Assembly: GCF_024679245.1 (NCBI RefSeq)
Contig: NC_090187.1
Location: forward strand, 1,522,777 to 1,586,776
Reading direction: 5' to 3'
Source: Pseudorasbora parva
Taxonomy: Eukaryota > Chordata > Actinopteri > Cypriniformes > Gobionidae
Length of the DNA stretch: 64,000 nucleotides
In this document: piece after piece, positions 54,036 through 64,000 of the stretch
How the letters are laid out: the number at the start of each line of letters is the position of its first letter
Numbering within the stretch: position 1 is the stretch's first letter
The notes under the pieces: generated by a model
What the model saw: the letters and a program-made list of their open reading frames with translations, nothing else
What the model was told of the DNA's origin: nothing
Database searches by the model: none
Translations under genes and position numbers: made by a program

Positions 54036-54475
54036 TTTTTATTTTATTTTTTATTTTACCTTTATTTTACCAGGAAAGTCCCATTGAGTTACAATAACTC
54101 TTCTCCCAGGGAGTCCTGGCCAAGGCTAGCGGCCAAAAGTTTCCAGAAAAAAATAAAAATAAACAAAAAAGACAAGACATAAATTACACAATACAAATTA
54201 CATAATGCACAATACATCACTGATCTCATACACTACACAACAAGTCATTATACTTAACCTTTAAGGAACACAAACATACAAGTGATGTTAAGAGGCTCCT
54301 AATTAAAACAAGTGCACTGTTCAGTCAGAGATGACTTTAAAAGATGTTTAAAAATATTAATAGATGGAAGTGATTCTAGATTAAAGGTGTTTTGAAGTTC
54401 ATTCCAGATATATGGGGCATATGATGAGAATGCTTTTTTACCAAGGTCTGTTCTTGTTGGTGGAATAGTTAATAA
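54036..54475 (-). pseudogene. LINE 3' end with reverse-transcriptase C-terminal remnant, minus strand
   Basis: Minus-strand translation at 54299-54475 gives TIPPTRTDLGKKAFSSYAP, YIWNELQNTFNLESLPSIN, IFKHLLKSSL, a standard LINE C-terminal ending (RT..G.KAF...WN.LP...FK..LK). The downstream 3' UTR (54040-54298, read leftward) contains TTTTACCAGGAAAGTCCC as seen on the plus strand, a common fish LINE 3' UTR phrase. Flanked on both sides by (ATTG)n, perhaps because it inserted into such a repeat. Confidence 0.75.

Positions 54476-54531
<56 letters not shown>
54476..54531. repeat. (ATTG)n microsatellite
   Basis: About 14 units of GATT/ATTG directly adjoining the LINE fragment. Confidence 0.95.
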
Positions 54532-55165
54532 TGAACATTCCATTTCATTTATCTTCACACTTTATGGGAACGCTACACCATTTAAAAGAGACAAACTAAT
54601 AGTTCCATGATGTATAAGTAATGCGGGAACTCTTTACAACACAGATGCACTAATACGCATTAATTCATGCTTAACTAATGCACAGATATGCATGTCTGTG
54701 ATTCATGGATGCAGTCTCTGAATGACCTTAAACTGAATAACATCACTTTGAATGAATGTTTTGTTAATGTTACTGGAACGTTTGCTCATAACATTAGCAG
54801 ACATTCCCTGTTTATTCCCTCACTTTACTTGAAGCTAAGTCGTGGGGATTTTTTTGGTATAATTTATTTGATAAATGTTTTTCAATCATGCATGTCTTCT
54901 TTCTAAATAAAGTTTATCCTCTTCGCGTTATACCATAAAGGATTCTTTAGCAATCCCAAAATTTGCATAAAAACACATGGATTGAAGCTTTGCAAATGCT
55001 GACTTTCGATCAGTGTTCAAATATTATCCTTTTTATTTAATCATTATAATTTTCTAGGGATATTTTTCAGACCAAGGCTCATTTATATCTATAGCGATTA
55101 CAAAATATATTGTTCTAAATATATATAAGAATAGCAGAGCCCATACCACCACTATAACGATAACG
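54532..55165. other. AT-rich noncoding segment
   Basis: No recognised feature; a 72-codon open frame at 54688-54906 resembles no known protein. Confidence 0.45.
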
Positions 55166-55630
55166 CCGTTCTGTCGTGTGTGCCGACTAATGGCCAACAT
55201 GAGAAGAACCAGGTTTGCTTTTTGTGTGTTTTTTCTAGCATTTTCGAAACGTTGCTCGTCGGACCAAATATTGATGAGGCTCTTCCTCGTTGCTCTACGT
55301 TTGCCCTCTAACGTTAACGTTACTCATTCTGGATACACCGATCGATCTCTCCGCCTCGTCCAATCAGCTGACTCTGCGTCTCATCTCGTGACATCACGTC
55401 CTGTTTTCGGTTCGTCTACATGTCTTTGGTCCGTGTGGCGTTCATATATCAGTCGAACCGCACCAGAGTTGGTTTGGAAGCGGACCGAGACTCATCTTTA
55501 TAGCGCTCTCGGTCCGCTGGTTTGGTTCGGATGGCAGCGTTCACATGTGTTCAAATGAACCGCACTAACCGAGCAATCGCACCAGGGTTCGTTTCAATCC
55601 AACCAAACATCACAAGAGTGAACGCACCCA
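55166..55630. mobile_element. Second copy of the 9891-10707 repeat, right part only
   Basis: From GCCGTTCTGTCGTGTGTGCC to GAGTGAACGCACCC it matches about 10240-10703 with only a handful of differences (for example TTTTCGG for TTTTTGG). The left part is missing. High identity implies recent spread or a young shared source. Confidence 0.85.
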
Positions 55631-56302
55631 TAGTTATCATCATATTTAAAGTTATTGTTTTCAGTGTGAATGGGCCTTTAGTCCCTGAAGAACTCACATC
55701 TGGATCATTGTAGACTTTCAGATGTTTTATGTCAAGCCATCAATGACTTTTCATAACTGTTGCAAACTCCACTATTGTTTTCTCTTTTATTAATATCCCG
55801 TCCAAAACTTCCCACCCAACTCAATGGGAAGCTTCGGCTCAAGTGAAAGTGTGTGAATGAGTTTCTGCGAGGAGCTTGCGTGTGTGAAGCTTGGAATGAA
55901 AGCCTAGTTTCTCATGTCACTCTTAATAGTGGCGACTCCATGCTGCCTCTGCCAATCAATGCAGTTTTAATGGGAAAAAAGCCAACTCTTCAGCCTCGTG
56001 TGACAGACTAAATTGTCAGTTACCAATGTAGAGTTCAGCATCAACTTCGTAGTTCTACTAATGACACGGTCCCATCGATTTAGCAGATTTATTTAAATGC
56101 ACAACACATCATCTTTCCCGGAAGCCGCTCGTAGTCCAAGGGTAATCATACATGTAGACAGTAATTACCTGTTTATGTCCTCGCAGCAGATGGGCTCAGT
56201 TCTGAGACACCTGAAATTGATCTCGGAGCTGAGTAATCACAATCTGATCCGTTGCAAACCGGAGAGGATCCGACTGATGCGAGCCAGCCATGCCAGTTCA
56301 GT
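55631..56302. other. Noncoding segment
   Basis: No repeats or genes recognised in this 670-bp stretch; mixed composition. Confidence 0.4.
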
Positions 56303-57232
56303 GGGTGCGTTTACATGCACGTTCATAAGTCGATTATTCAGATTCAGATTCAGATTCAGATTCAACTTTACTGTCATTGAGCAGAGTACAAGTACAGAGC
56401 CAATGAAATGTAGTTAGCATCCAACCAGAAGTGCAAATACAGTTCATATAAAAATAAATATACCTGCAATATGTACATCTATCTATCTATATATATAAAT
56501 ACACATATATACATACACACCATTTTACATAGTGCAAGTGTGAGATATAAAAAACAAAGAGAGCTTCCAATGCAGATAATTGTAAATATATGTAATGTGC
56601 AAATTAATAAGTACAATATAATACTGATTGTGCTGTAATCCTTGAGATACCATATATCCACACACATACACGGACATATACACATATATGCACATACACA
56701 TGTACAATGTATATGTTTGGGGCCATAAAAGTGCAAATGGTGAAGTGCCTAATAATCCGACAATGAACATGGTCATGTAATCGCGGTAACCCGTTTTATC
56801 GGAGTAAGGTCATAAATGGCATGAGCAGAAACCGGTCGACACAGGTAGTCTTTTGCCTCTTACCCTGATTTCGTGCTGCATGTGAACGCATTAACCTGCT
56901 TTCTGTCGGCTTATTGAAGTGCGTATGTGTGATCGGTGACAAAAACGCAAACTTAGAGCAGATTTAAACGCATCCAGACCGAGCGAGCTGGCTTTTTGCA
57001 TTAAATAAGGACATATATCACAAACGCAGACTCTTTGATAAACTCAGAGTCAGATATGGACATTATTATGTTTGACGTCACTACAGGGAAATAACGCGGT
57101 TTATTAATAAAGTCATGTAAACGCGCTTTACTTGCATTGACCGTTTACTGGTTTGCATGTGATTATTGATTATTTCAATAAGCTGATTTTTGTTTGAGTT
57201 ATCAGCTTACTGGTGTGTATGTAAACGCACCC
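56303..57232. mobile_element. DNA element with GGGTGCGTTTACATG ends, carrying a nested LINE-tail insertion
   Basis: GGGTGCGTTTACATGCACG at the left and GTATGTAAACGCACCC at the right are inverted. Between about 56339 and 56755 it is split by (AGATTC)n plus AACTTTACTGTCATTGAGC and GTACAAGTACAGAGCC, a sequence type common as a fish LINE 3' end, followed by AT/CA-rich DNA. The flanking GATTATTC and AATAATCC join if that insert is removed. Confidence 0.7.
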
Positions 57233-57726
57233 ATTGGGATTCTTGTTTTTTGGGCCTTGATTCTTCCCAGACTCACTATTGACCCGCACAGCCTTGTGTC
57301 AAATGCTCCTTTCTCTCTCTTCACACTGACATCCGTTTATTGAGAATGAGCGTTGTAAGCGGTGTGACGTGCGTGTTAATGGATTAGGGAAGGAGTGATT
57401 CATTTCCATGTTCTCCGTGCCAGTCTCAAATTATTATATTTCAAAATATGACTAATTTTGTGTTTTAGAGAAATATCTTTCATTTTCAGTGTGCATTTTA
57501 TTTGTGTTTGACTGGCATACATGAAATTGGAGTTAACTTTATTATTATTATTATTTTTTAAATATCTGATGGCCTGAAAGTTTTATCATGGTGTTCCTCA
57601 AACGAAACAGAAAATTATTCAAAAGCACATGCACCTCTGTTCATGATGAGAGTACTTTTAATTGCTGTATTGAAAGTCTTTTGTATATTTGTAGTAAAAC
57701 AATATCCCGGTGATACAGCTGTCTTG
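57233..57726. other. Noncoding segment
   Basis: Unique sequence, AT-rich to the right; no features recognised. Confidence 0.4.
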
Positions 57727-57731
57727 CTATC

Positions 57732-58146
57732 TGTTACGTTGGTTTGGGTTTTGTTTCACGATTATGTTTTCATGTCTTTTATTTTGAAGTTTACTCAATC
57801 ATGTTTCTTGTCATGTGATTCCCTTCCCATCATGTGATCATGAATTGTGCTTATGGCTGGTTATTGGTTGTTTCTCAGACCTGTTTTCTCATTGGTTCTG
57901 TCGCTATTATTCACGGGTGTGTGGTGTTAAGTCATAAGTCTTGGTGTATTAATGGCCCTCATGTTTCTGTTGTCTCGTGTTGAGTATTGTTCCCTGTAAA
58001 CTGCTGTTGGTGAGTTTGTCTTCTGTTCATGTTCAAGTTTAAGTCAAGCCAAGTCCAAGTCTTTTTTATATCTGTTCACGTTTTAATTCAATAAACTGCA
58101 AATGAGTGTTCATCACCAAGCTCCCCTCCAGTGGACTTACGTTACA
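57732..58146 (+). mobile_element. Solo LTR with 5-bp target duplication CTATC
   Basis: Begins TGTTACGTTGG and ends CTTACGTTACA, the TG...CA termini of an LTR with short inverted ends, flanked by identical CTATC (57727-57731 and 58147-58151). Length 415 bp. A polyadenylation signal AATAAA lies at about 58090, about 55 bp from the end, so transcription would run left to right. No internal retroviral or Gypsy/Copia genes adjoin, so it is a solo LTR left by LTR-LTR recombination. The superfamily cannot be fixed from the LTR; 5-bp duplications are usual in Gypsy and Copia and also occur in endogenous retroviruses. Confidence 0.85.
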
Positions 58147-58151
58147 CTATC

Positions 58152-58693
58152 GTAGTGAGAACAAAAAAAAAACTCATTTAAAGAGTGAAAATCTTGCAAA
58201 GCAAATCTTAAGTTAATTACAATATGAGTTTTTTTTTTCTTTTTTTTTTTTTCTTTTTTCTGACGAAGCCAAGTTAGTTCAACCAGAGACTCGGCAGGAC
58301 AGATGAAGTACAATGAAGAAACAAATTTATCAACAGACCAGGAAGTATTATATTTAGAGGGTCTTTGTCCGTAGCTCTCGTCTCGAGGGCAACTAACTGC
58401 ACTTTCTGCCTGCAGATGACGGAGGTGTAGGCATGGACCATCCGGTGGTGGTGGAGAGGATGGAGGTAATTGTTGGCGTCAGCATCTGCGAACTCAGACA
58501 CGTGTAAGTACCAATCTTTTATACTCCAAGTATTAGGCCGTGATTGGTTAGGTCTGAATCTGAATACTGTATCTTCCTGGCAGAACTTATGCTAGAGCTT
58601 TCATTTCAACTTGTAAAATGTAATGTGGTGAAATCACCCCCCCCCACACACACAATTTTTCCCCCCGATTATAATTAGGGATGCACCTAAATA
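58152..58693. other. Noncoding segment with T-rich tract
   Basis: (T)n with few C at 58229-58260, and C-rich/CA run near 58638-58650. No gene recognised. Confidence 0.45.
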
Positions 58694-58701
58694 ATATTTA
58701 T

Positions 58702-59821
58702 TAGGGCTGTGTTGAAAAAATCGATTCACCAATTCTGAATCGATTTTCATATTAATTTCTAAAGATCGATCCGTACCTCAGAGGATCGATTTAATAATAG
58801 GCCTACATTGAATTTTAATTTGCCGCGTCATTGAATTCACGCATGCGCGCGAGGTGGAAGGACATTAGCACAACGAACATGGCAGCTTTGAAAACTCCAG
58901 AAACGCCGCGGACAGAGAATACTGGCAGGCGTTTTCAATGAGAGCGCCGCGTTTTTAGAACGCCTGGAGCGCACCGAGGTGCTGAGCGAGTATTTCACGC
59001 TCACGCGCTGAGCGCTCAGCGGTTTTACTGGTCGCAGAGAGTTGAAGAATGTTCAACTTTGAGTAAAACGCAGCGCTCATCACTGTCACTCTTCACCCAG
59101 CCGTCCAATCACAGTGGAGGAGGGGCGGGACAAATACGACGCAGACGAACTGCCGCATTCTGCGTTCGTCATCAGATGACAACAAGCAATAATAATAACG
59201 GAACAAAATGATTTAAAACAAATGCCAGAGCAAATACTTCACATTGTATCTGCAATTTTATATAGAATCAATACAGGAACAAACTACCTGTGAAATTAGA
59301 AAGACCTCCGCGGATTTTCCGTATCATAACAACAAGAAGAGTCACAACTGAGGAGAAACGCTCTCAAGCGCTCACAGCGAGGAGTTTTTTTCCCGCGCCT
59401 AGCGTTTTCAGCTGGCTAAAAACGCTTTGGTGGACACACGGCCTAACGTTATACCGCCGTCACCGTGCTGAAGAACACAGCCGTTCTCACTGCAGCGCGC
59501 TCTTACTGCCAAGGAAGTTGAAATGGCTGCGTTGTCATGACGGCGCGCGACAGCACAGCTCTGGAAGGGGGATTGTTCTTTACAACCATCAATACTCCAT
59601 TAATTTGCAGTTGAATGTCTATAATAATAGTATCAATATGTTGCATAACTACAGTCCTGTAATTCAGGTAACAGCTGGAAAAAAATGCTTTCTTCAAAAA
59701 CACTTATCTAAATCTCGAAGATCGGTTCAGATCGGATCGAATTAAATAATGATAATCGATTCAAGATCTTGAGAATCGGAATCGAATCGATTCTTGAAAT
59801 TTGCATCGAAACCCAGCCCTA
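58702..59821. mobile_element. hAT-type element with perfect 8-bp duplication ATATTTAT
   Basis: Starts TAGGGCTGTGTTGAAAAAA and ends GAAACCCAGCCCTA, flanked by ATATTTAT at 58694-58701 and 59822-59829. Both sub-terminal parts are full of ATCGATT-type phrases (AAAAATCGATTCACC; AATCGAATCGATTC). The ends relate it to the nested element at 18510. The interior is CpG-rich and includes a GTGGACACACGGCC phrase that looks like a further, older insertion. A 151-codon open frame (59290-59745) is not recognised as transposase. Confidence 0.9.
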
Positions 59822-59829
59822 ATATTTAT

Positions 59830-62002
59830 ATATAAACATTTAAACTATGGCCATAATAAAACATATTTTCATGACAGGTTTATTCAAACATACAATACAT
59901 TGGTTTATTGCTTTATAATGTTTCCCGTGGTGAACTTATAACATTAGTATGCTTTTTACATAATTTTAAAACAAAAGGCATTTTTTTAACCGCTGATTTG
60001 ACCACTGTTTGAAGGGCCGTGTCTGCTATTTAATGCAGTGAATACACACAAATGATGCTCATCTGAGACGTTCACATCGATGAGAATAAATAAGCACATT
60101 CCTAGCATTAGGATCCTTTGGAAGGTAATGTTATTTTTAGTCCAGTGATCCTGTATCTCTTCTCTCCTCGTCATCTCACTAACACTCCAGTGGGCGGAGC
60201 CTGAGCTGTGATGAGGAAGTGGGCGTTGATCTTCTTCTGCAGAGTCTTTCACTGATAGGCTCATTCCACAACGAGTCCTTCTCTGGGATTGGTTACAATA
60301 AAAGCTGTTTTTAGACTAACAAAGGGAGTTATCAGGATATTAGTATGATGACCTCTTATATGTCAAAAGCTCAAGGGGAATTTGATTTATCAGTTCATAA
60401 CCCTTTCAAATAATGAAGACATCACCAACCGGTTAAGTAAAAATATAATGAATACATAAAATATTGCTTATATTAATCAATTGTTCCCCTCTAGAGTAAT
60501 TTTCATTAGCTAACTAATGAGTTTGTTTATGGTCATTGAATGGTGTTTCTGAGGTAAACTGGACGTTACTTGACATTGTTCTCAAGCTAATTCATTAAAG
60601 TCTTTTTGCGATTGAAACACTTTTCGATTTGAGGAGGCATGGTTAATTACAGTAAGTTTTATTGTATCATAAAACATTCCTTCTGAAGTATATTCATGTT
60701 TATCTGCTACTGTAACTAGTGGTAAAGAGGAAGAGATGTTCGGTTCAATGAAAAGCCACAAAACCACATTTTCTTGTTTGAATTTTATTATAAAAGAGAA
60801 TTTTAAAGTTTCATATTAAGTTACAAAGCACAAAGCTTACTGTGATATTCGGATGGCAGGTGTGCTACACATAACAGACTGAAAATAGCATTTAGATATC
60901 GATCTTGAGATTTTAGAACGAATCGGTTAATAAAGATAAATGGATATTGTCAATCCTTAATAGATGCTGCCACAGTCAAAACACGGCAGAGTATAAGTGC
61001 TAACTGAACGTCAGTGTTTCGTCCCTCCAAAAACCATTTACAGTGGCAGAAATATCAGTGCATTAAGTTCTTAAACTTCTTTTCTGTCTCCGGTATGAAA
61101 GTCACAGAGGTTTGAAACCATATGAGAGATGAGTACATGACACATTTTCATTTCTGGCTAAATTAGTTTCCGTGAATGTTGGCTCAGCCCGTAGAGCAAA
61201 CGCTCCTCCAGATGCTCTTATTGGAACGGCTCCCGTGTTTCCTCCGTGTCTGATTTGGACTTCGGTTGATACGCATGTTATTCGGAAGATTTGTGGCTGA
61301 TCATGTTGGGCTAATGGTCCTCTGCTAGCCTGTGTAATGGCAGTGCATTGTCATGAAATATGAAACAAAACACTCATCATTAATGTATAACCACCCACTC
61401 TTTGTAGCTTGTAATGCTTTCTTTTTTTCCCTGCGAGAAGTCGTTTGGAATTAGTTGTTTTTCAAAACACTTTAATGGGACAGCATTGCTTGTTCAGACA
61501 TTCCCTTCTACAACTTTAACAAAATGTAAGTCAGAGGTGGAGACAAATGGCACCAGCTGCCAAACTGTTTCCTTTTTTCTCAAGCAGATATAAATTACAT
61601 CTAACGCACCGATCTGTGGTTCCAAAACGCAGAATTCTGCTGTCGGGTACACTGAAAACAGGGTAAAACATCTAAATTAATGTGTTGTATTCAAGTAAAA
61701 GATTTGAGGTTACAATTTCAGGTTTCCCCTGTATCTTGCATGGCCTAAATAGAAAATGGTTTTACATGCTAGTACATTTTTGGATTTTATATACTTTTGC
61801 ATCCAAAAACCATACAAATAATAATAAAACAAGTATTTTATTTTTAAATATGCATGCCTATTGTGTGTTTGTAAGCCTGAGGAAGGTAAACATTCTGAAA
61901 CTTTGCTTTTTCTATGTTTTTTGCAAACTCAAGTGTGCAGAGTTTATATTTCACCAGTTTATATTATTTCATCCAATGCACCATTTATAATGTTCCATCA
62001 TA
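59830..62002. other. Noncoding segment
   Basis: About 2.2 kb of mostly unique sequence. 61150-61560 looks CNE-like (GCTAAATTAGTTTCCGTG, CATCATTAATGTATAACC). 60150-60300 contains GTGGGCGGAGCC-type sequence. Several 60-100 codon open frames are unrecognised. Confidence 0.4.
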
Positions 62003-63060
62003 TACACTATATTGCTACAAGTGTTGTGACGCCTGCCTTTACATGCTCATGAGCTCCCCATTGTTAACCCGTAGGGTTTAATATGGAGTCGGCCCACCCT
62101 CTCTAACAGCTCCAGCTCTTCTGGGAAGGCTTTCCTCAAGGTTTAGGAGTGTGTTTATGGGGATTTTTGCCCATTCTTCTAGAAGCTCATTTGTGAGGTC
62201 AGGCACTGATGTTGGACGAGAAGGCCTGGCTCTCAGTCTCCGCTCTAATTCATCCCAAAGCTGTTCTATCGGGTTGAGCTCAGGACTCTGTGCAGGCCAG
62301 TCCAGTTCCTCCACACCAAACTCCTCATCCATGTCTTTATGGAGCGACGCTTTGTGCACTGGAGCGCAGTCATGCTGGGACAGGAAGGGGCCGTCCACAA
62401 ACTGATCCCACAAAGCTGGGAGCATGAAATCCTCCAAAATGTCTTGGTGAAGCATTAAGAGTTCCTTTCACTGGGAACCAAGAGGCAAACCCCTGAAAAA
62501 CAACCCTACACCATAATCCCCCCTCCATCAAACTTTACACTTGGCACAATGCAGTCAGGCAAGTCCCGTTCTCCTGGCGACGGCCAAACCCAGACTCGTC
62601 CATGGGATTGTCAGACTGAAGCGTGATTGGTCACTCAGAGAACACGTCTCACTGCTCTAGAGTCCAGTGGCGGCTGCTTTACTCCACTGCATCCCACGCT
62701 TTGCATTGCTCTTGGTGATGTAAGGCTTGGATGAGCTGCTCGGCCATGGAAACCCATTCCATGAAGCTCTCTACGCTGTTCTTGAGCTCATCTGAAGGCC
62801 ACAGAAGTCTGGAGGTCTGGAGCTGTTGACTCTGCAGAAAGTTGGTAACTTCTGTGACCCTCAGCATGCGCTGACCCTGCTCTGGGATTTTACGTGGCTT
62901 ATCACTTCATGGCTAAATTGCAGTTGTTCCCAATTCTGTTGCGACCCATTCTTTGACTAATGTGTGTAGAAGCGTCTGCAGGCCTAGAGCTTGATTTATA
63001 CACCTGTGGCCATAAAGGGATTGAACACCTGAACTCAGGGATTTGGAGGGGATTCCAAAT
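62003..63060 (-). mobile_element. Tc1/mariner-type transposon remnant, minus strand
   Basis: The left border has ACACTATATTGCTACAAGTG, resembling the terminal CACTATATTGCC-type repeat of a widespread fish Tc1/mariner group. The minus strand runs from about 63060 through a decayed N-terminal region (stops and frameshifts; recognisable phrases at 62480-62600) to the transposase C-terminus at 62078-62455. The right terminal repeat is not recognisable. Confidence 0.75.
62078..62455 (-). pseudogene. Tc1/mariner transposase C-terminal half (DD34E), truncated
   Basis: 125 codons on the minus strand. Around residues 28-37, QHDCAPVHKA holds the second catalytic Asp of the RNase-H-like DDE domain; SPELNPIEQLWDELERRL holds the last catalytic Glu, with exactly 34 residues between Asp and Glu (DD34E, the Tc1 signature). 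It ends LLNLEESLPRRAGAV, like other family members. Normal Tc1 transposases have about 340 residues; the DNA-binding N-terminus and first catalytic Asp lie in the frameshifted region to the right. ATG at 62455 is internal and not a true start. It would have cut and pasted its parent element; this copy cannot. Confidence 0.9.
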
Positions 63061-64000
63061 ACAATATAGCTTAATAAACTATAGGCAATATAGTTTGTTA
63101 GGGTAACTTACAGTACAATTATTTACAGTTGCATTTTGTTCTGTACTCGTGCATCACTTTTATGCCGTTTGCTGACTTTAATTGGTCCTTCTAGATGTAT
63201 TCTGGATAAAGTGCTGCCTGATTTTACCAGAGGTAAATCATAACCCATAATTAATTGCAATGGACAGGGCTCATTGCACATTATAGCAAAACAAGCTCAG
63301 TCCCATTTGACCTTAGCCCTATCAGTTAGCGCCACATACTCCAGACTGTCTGTTGGGCATTAATAAAACAATAACTAGTTAATTATGGTGATGGATTGTT
63401 TGCACAAAATCTTATGGTTCTTCTAGAAGTGACGATGCAGATCAGAGTACATAAGGCTTTAAAGGCTGTTTATTCTCTTACTTGAGAATGAGGTAGAGAG
63501 TCAATTAGAACATGCAAGCTTGTTTAATATCGGAATAATATCTCACAATTCAGACTTTTGTTCTTACAGTTGAGAGTTAATATGTAACTTTTTTTTCATC
63601 AGAATTATAAAGTCACATTTGTTTAATTTAGTTTACATGGTGTTTTGAAAAATTAAAAAAATGTAAAAATTTGAAAATGTTTTTTTTTTTTTTTTTTGGA
63701 ACAAAGCGTAATATATAAAGAAAGTAGTTGCGCATTTTTATCTCACTATTTTTTTGTCATAAACTTGCTACATTGTAAAAAATGAAAAATTAAGATCAGT
63801 GATCAGTCACTAGAACATTTTCAATTGGAGACCTGAATTCTTTTTGCAGTGTATTTTATTTTTCTCAGAATTACAAAGTCAGAATTGTTGGAGAAACAAA
63901 CAAAATAGAATTGCAGAAGTAAACTCACACTGTAAACCTAACTCAAAATATTTGATAATTTATTTTAAGTAAACAGAACTATTAAGTTTTGAATTTGCGG
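63061..64000. other. Noncoding segment to the window edge, CNE-like 63210-63360
   Basis: 63210-63360 (ACCCATAATTAATTGCAATGG, CCCTATCAGTTAGCGCC) resembles conserved noncoding DNA. T16 at about 63680. A lone TTTTTGCAGTGTA at 63842-63854 looks like one end of the CACTGCAAAAAA MITE family, and CACACTGTAAACC at 63927 may start another element that continues beyond the window. Confidence 0.4.

Noticed and set aside
59290..59745. 151-codon frame as a hAT transposase piece
   Set aside because: No hAT catalytic or dimerisation motif; it overlaps CpG-rich sequence in a non-autonomous element.

Overview
This window is noncoding vertebrate DNA, almost certainly from a teleost and most likely a cypriniform (zebrafish or carp relatives). 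The grounds are very long (CA)n, (AT)n, (GA)n and (CTTT)n microsatellites, many minisatellites, and a dense set of DNA-transposon and LINE fragments whose ends resemble families common in cyprinid genomes (TTAAAGGGTTAGTTCA ends, CACTGCAAAAAA ends, CAGGGATGGGCAAAC hAT ends, L2-like reverse-transcriptase tails). I could not find one convincing exon of a host protein-coding gene, nor any tRNA, rRNA or CRISPR. The only coding remnants are transposon pseudogenes: Tc1/mariner transposase near 62.1-62.5 kb, a Tc1-like N-terminal fragment near 27.9 kb, LINE reverse-transcriptase tails near 18.1, 26.0, 48.6 and 54.4 kb, and a broken basic ORF near 41.9 kb.

Layout. 1-2.6 kb: three adjacent minisatellites (82, 62 and 31 bp units), each carrying a textbook transcription-factor motif (AP-1; GC box plus octamer; CCAAT), then a CpG-rich segment and a TA-flanked foldback MITE. 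3.85-5.26 kb: strand-asymmetric pyrimidine repeats. 6.26-8.47 kb: a 53-bp minisatellite. 8.5-11.3 kb: unique sequence resembling conserved noncoding DNA plus one dispersed repeat. 11.3-12.1 kb: degenerate (TG)n. 12.14-19.83 kb and 20.03-27.53 kb: the same ~7.6 kb segment twice, on either side of a gap of exactly 200 N. The left contig ends exactly where the second copy runs on into new sequence, and the right contig starts exactly at the left edge of the first copy. This is the signature of two overlapping contig ends that were not merged. 30.4-36.9 kb: a 6.5 kb array of a 24-bp unit (about 270 copies, with 22-bp variants and ~2.5 kb higher-order structure). 37-64 kb: unique, partly CNE-like sequence interrupted by structurally well-defined elements: hAT elements with 8-bp target duplications, TTAA-flanked elements (one a near-perfect 784-bp palindrome), a solo LTR with a 5-bp duplication, nested MITEs and Tc1 remnants.

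There are no operons or pathways here. The unique segments rich in homeodomain-type TAATTA cores suggest, as inference only, an intron or intergenic region near a developmental gene. The points most worth attention are the probable false duplication at the gap, the motif-bearing minisatellites of the first 2.6 kb, and the 24-bp array with higher-order repeats.
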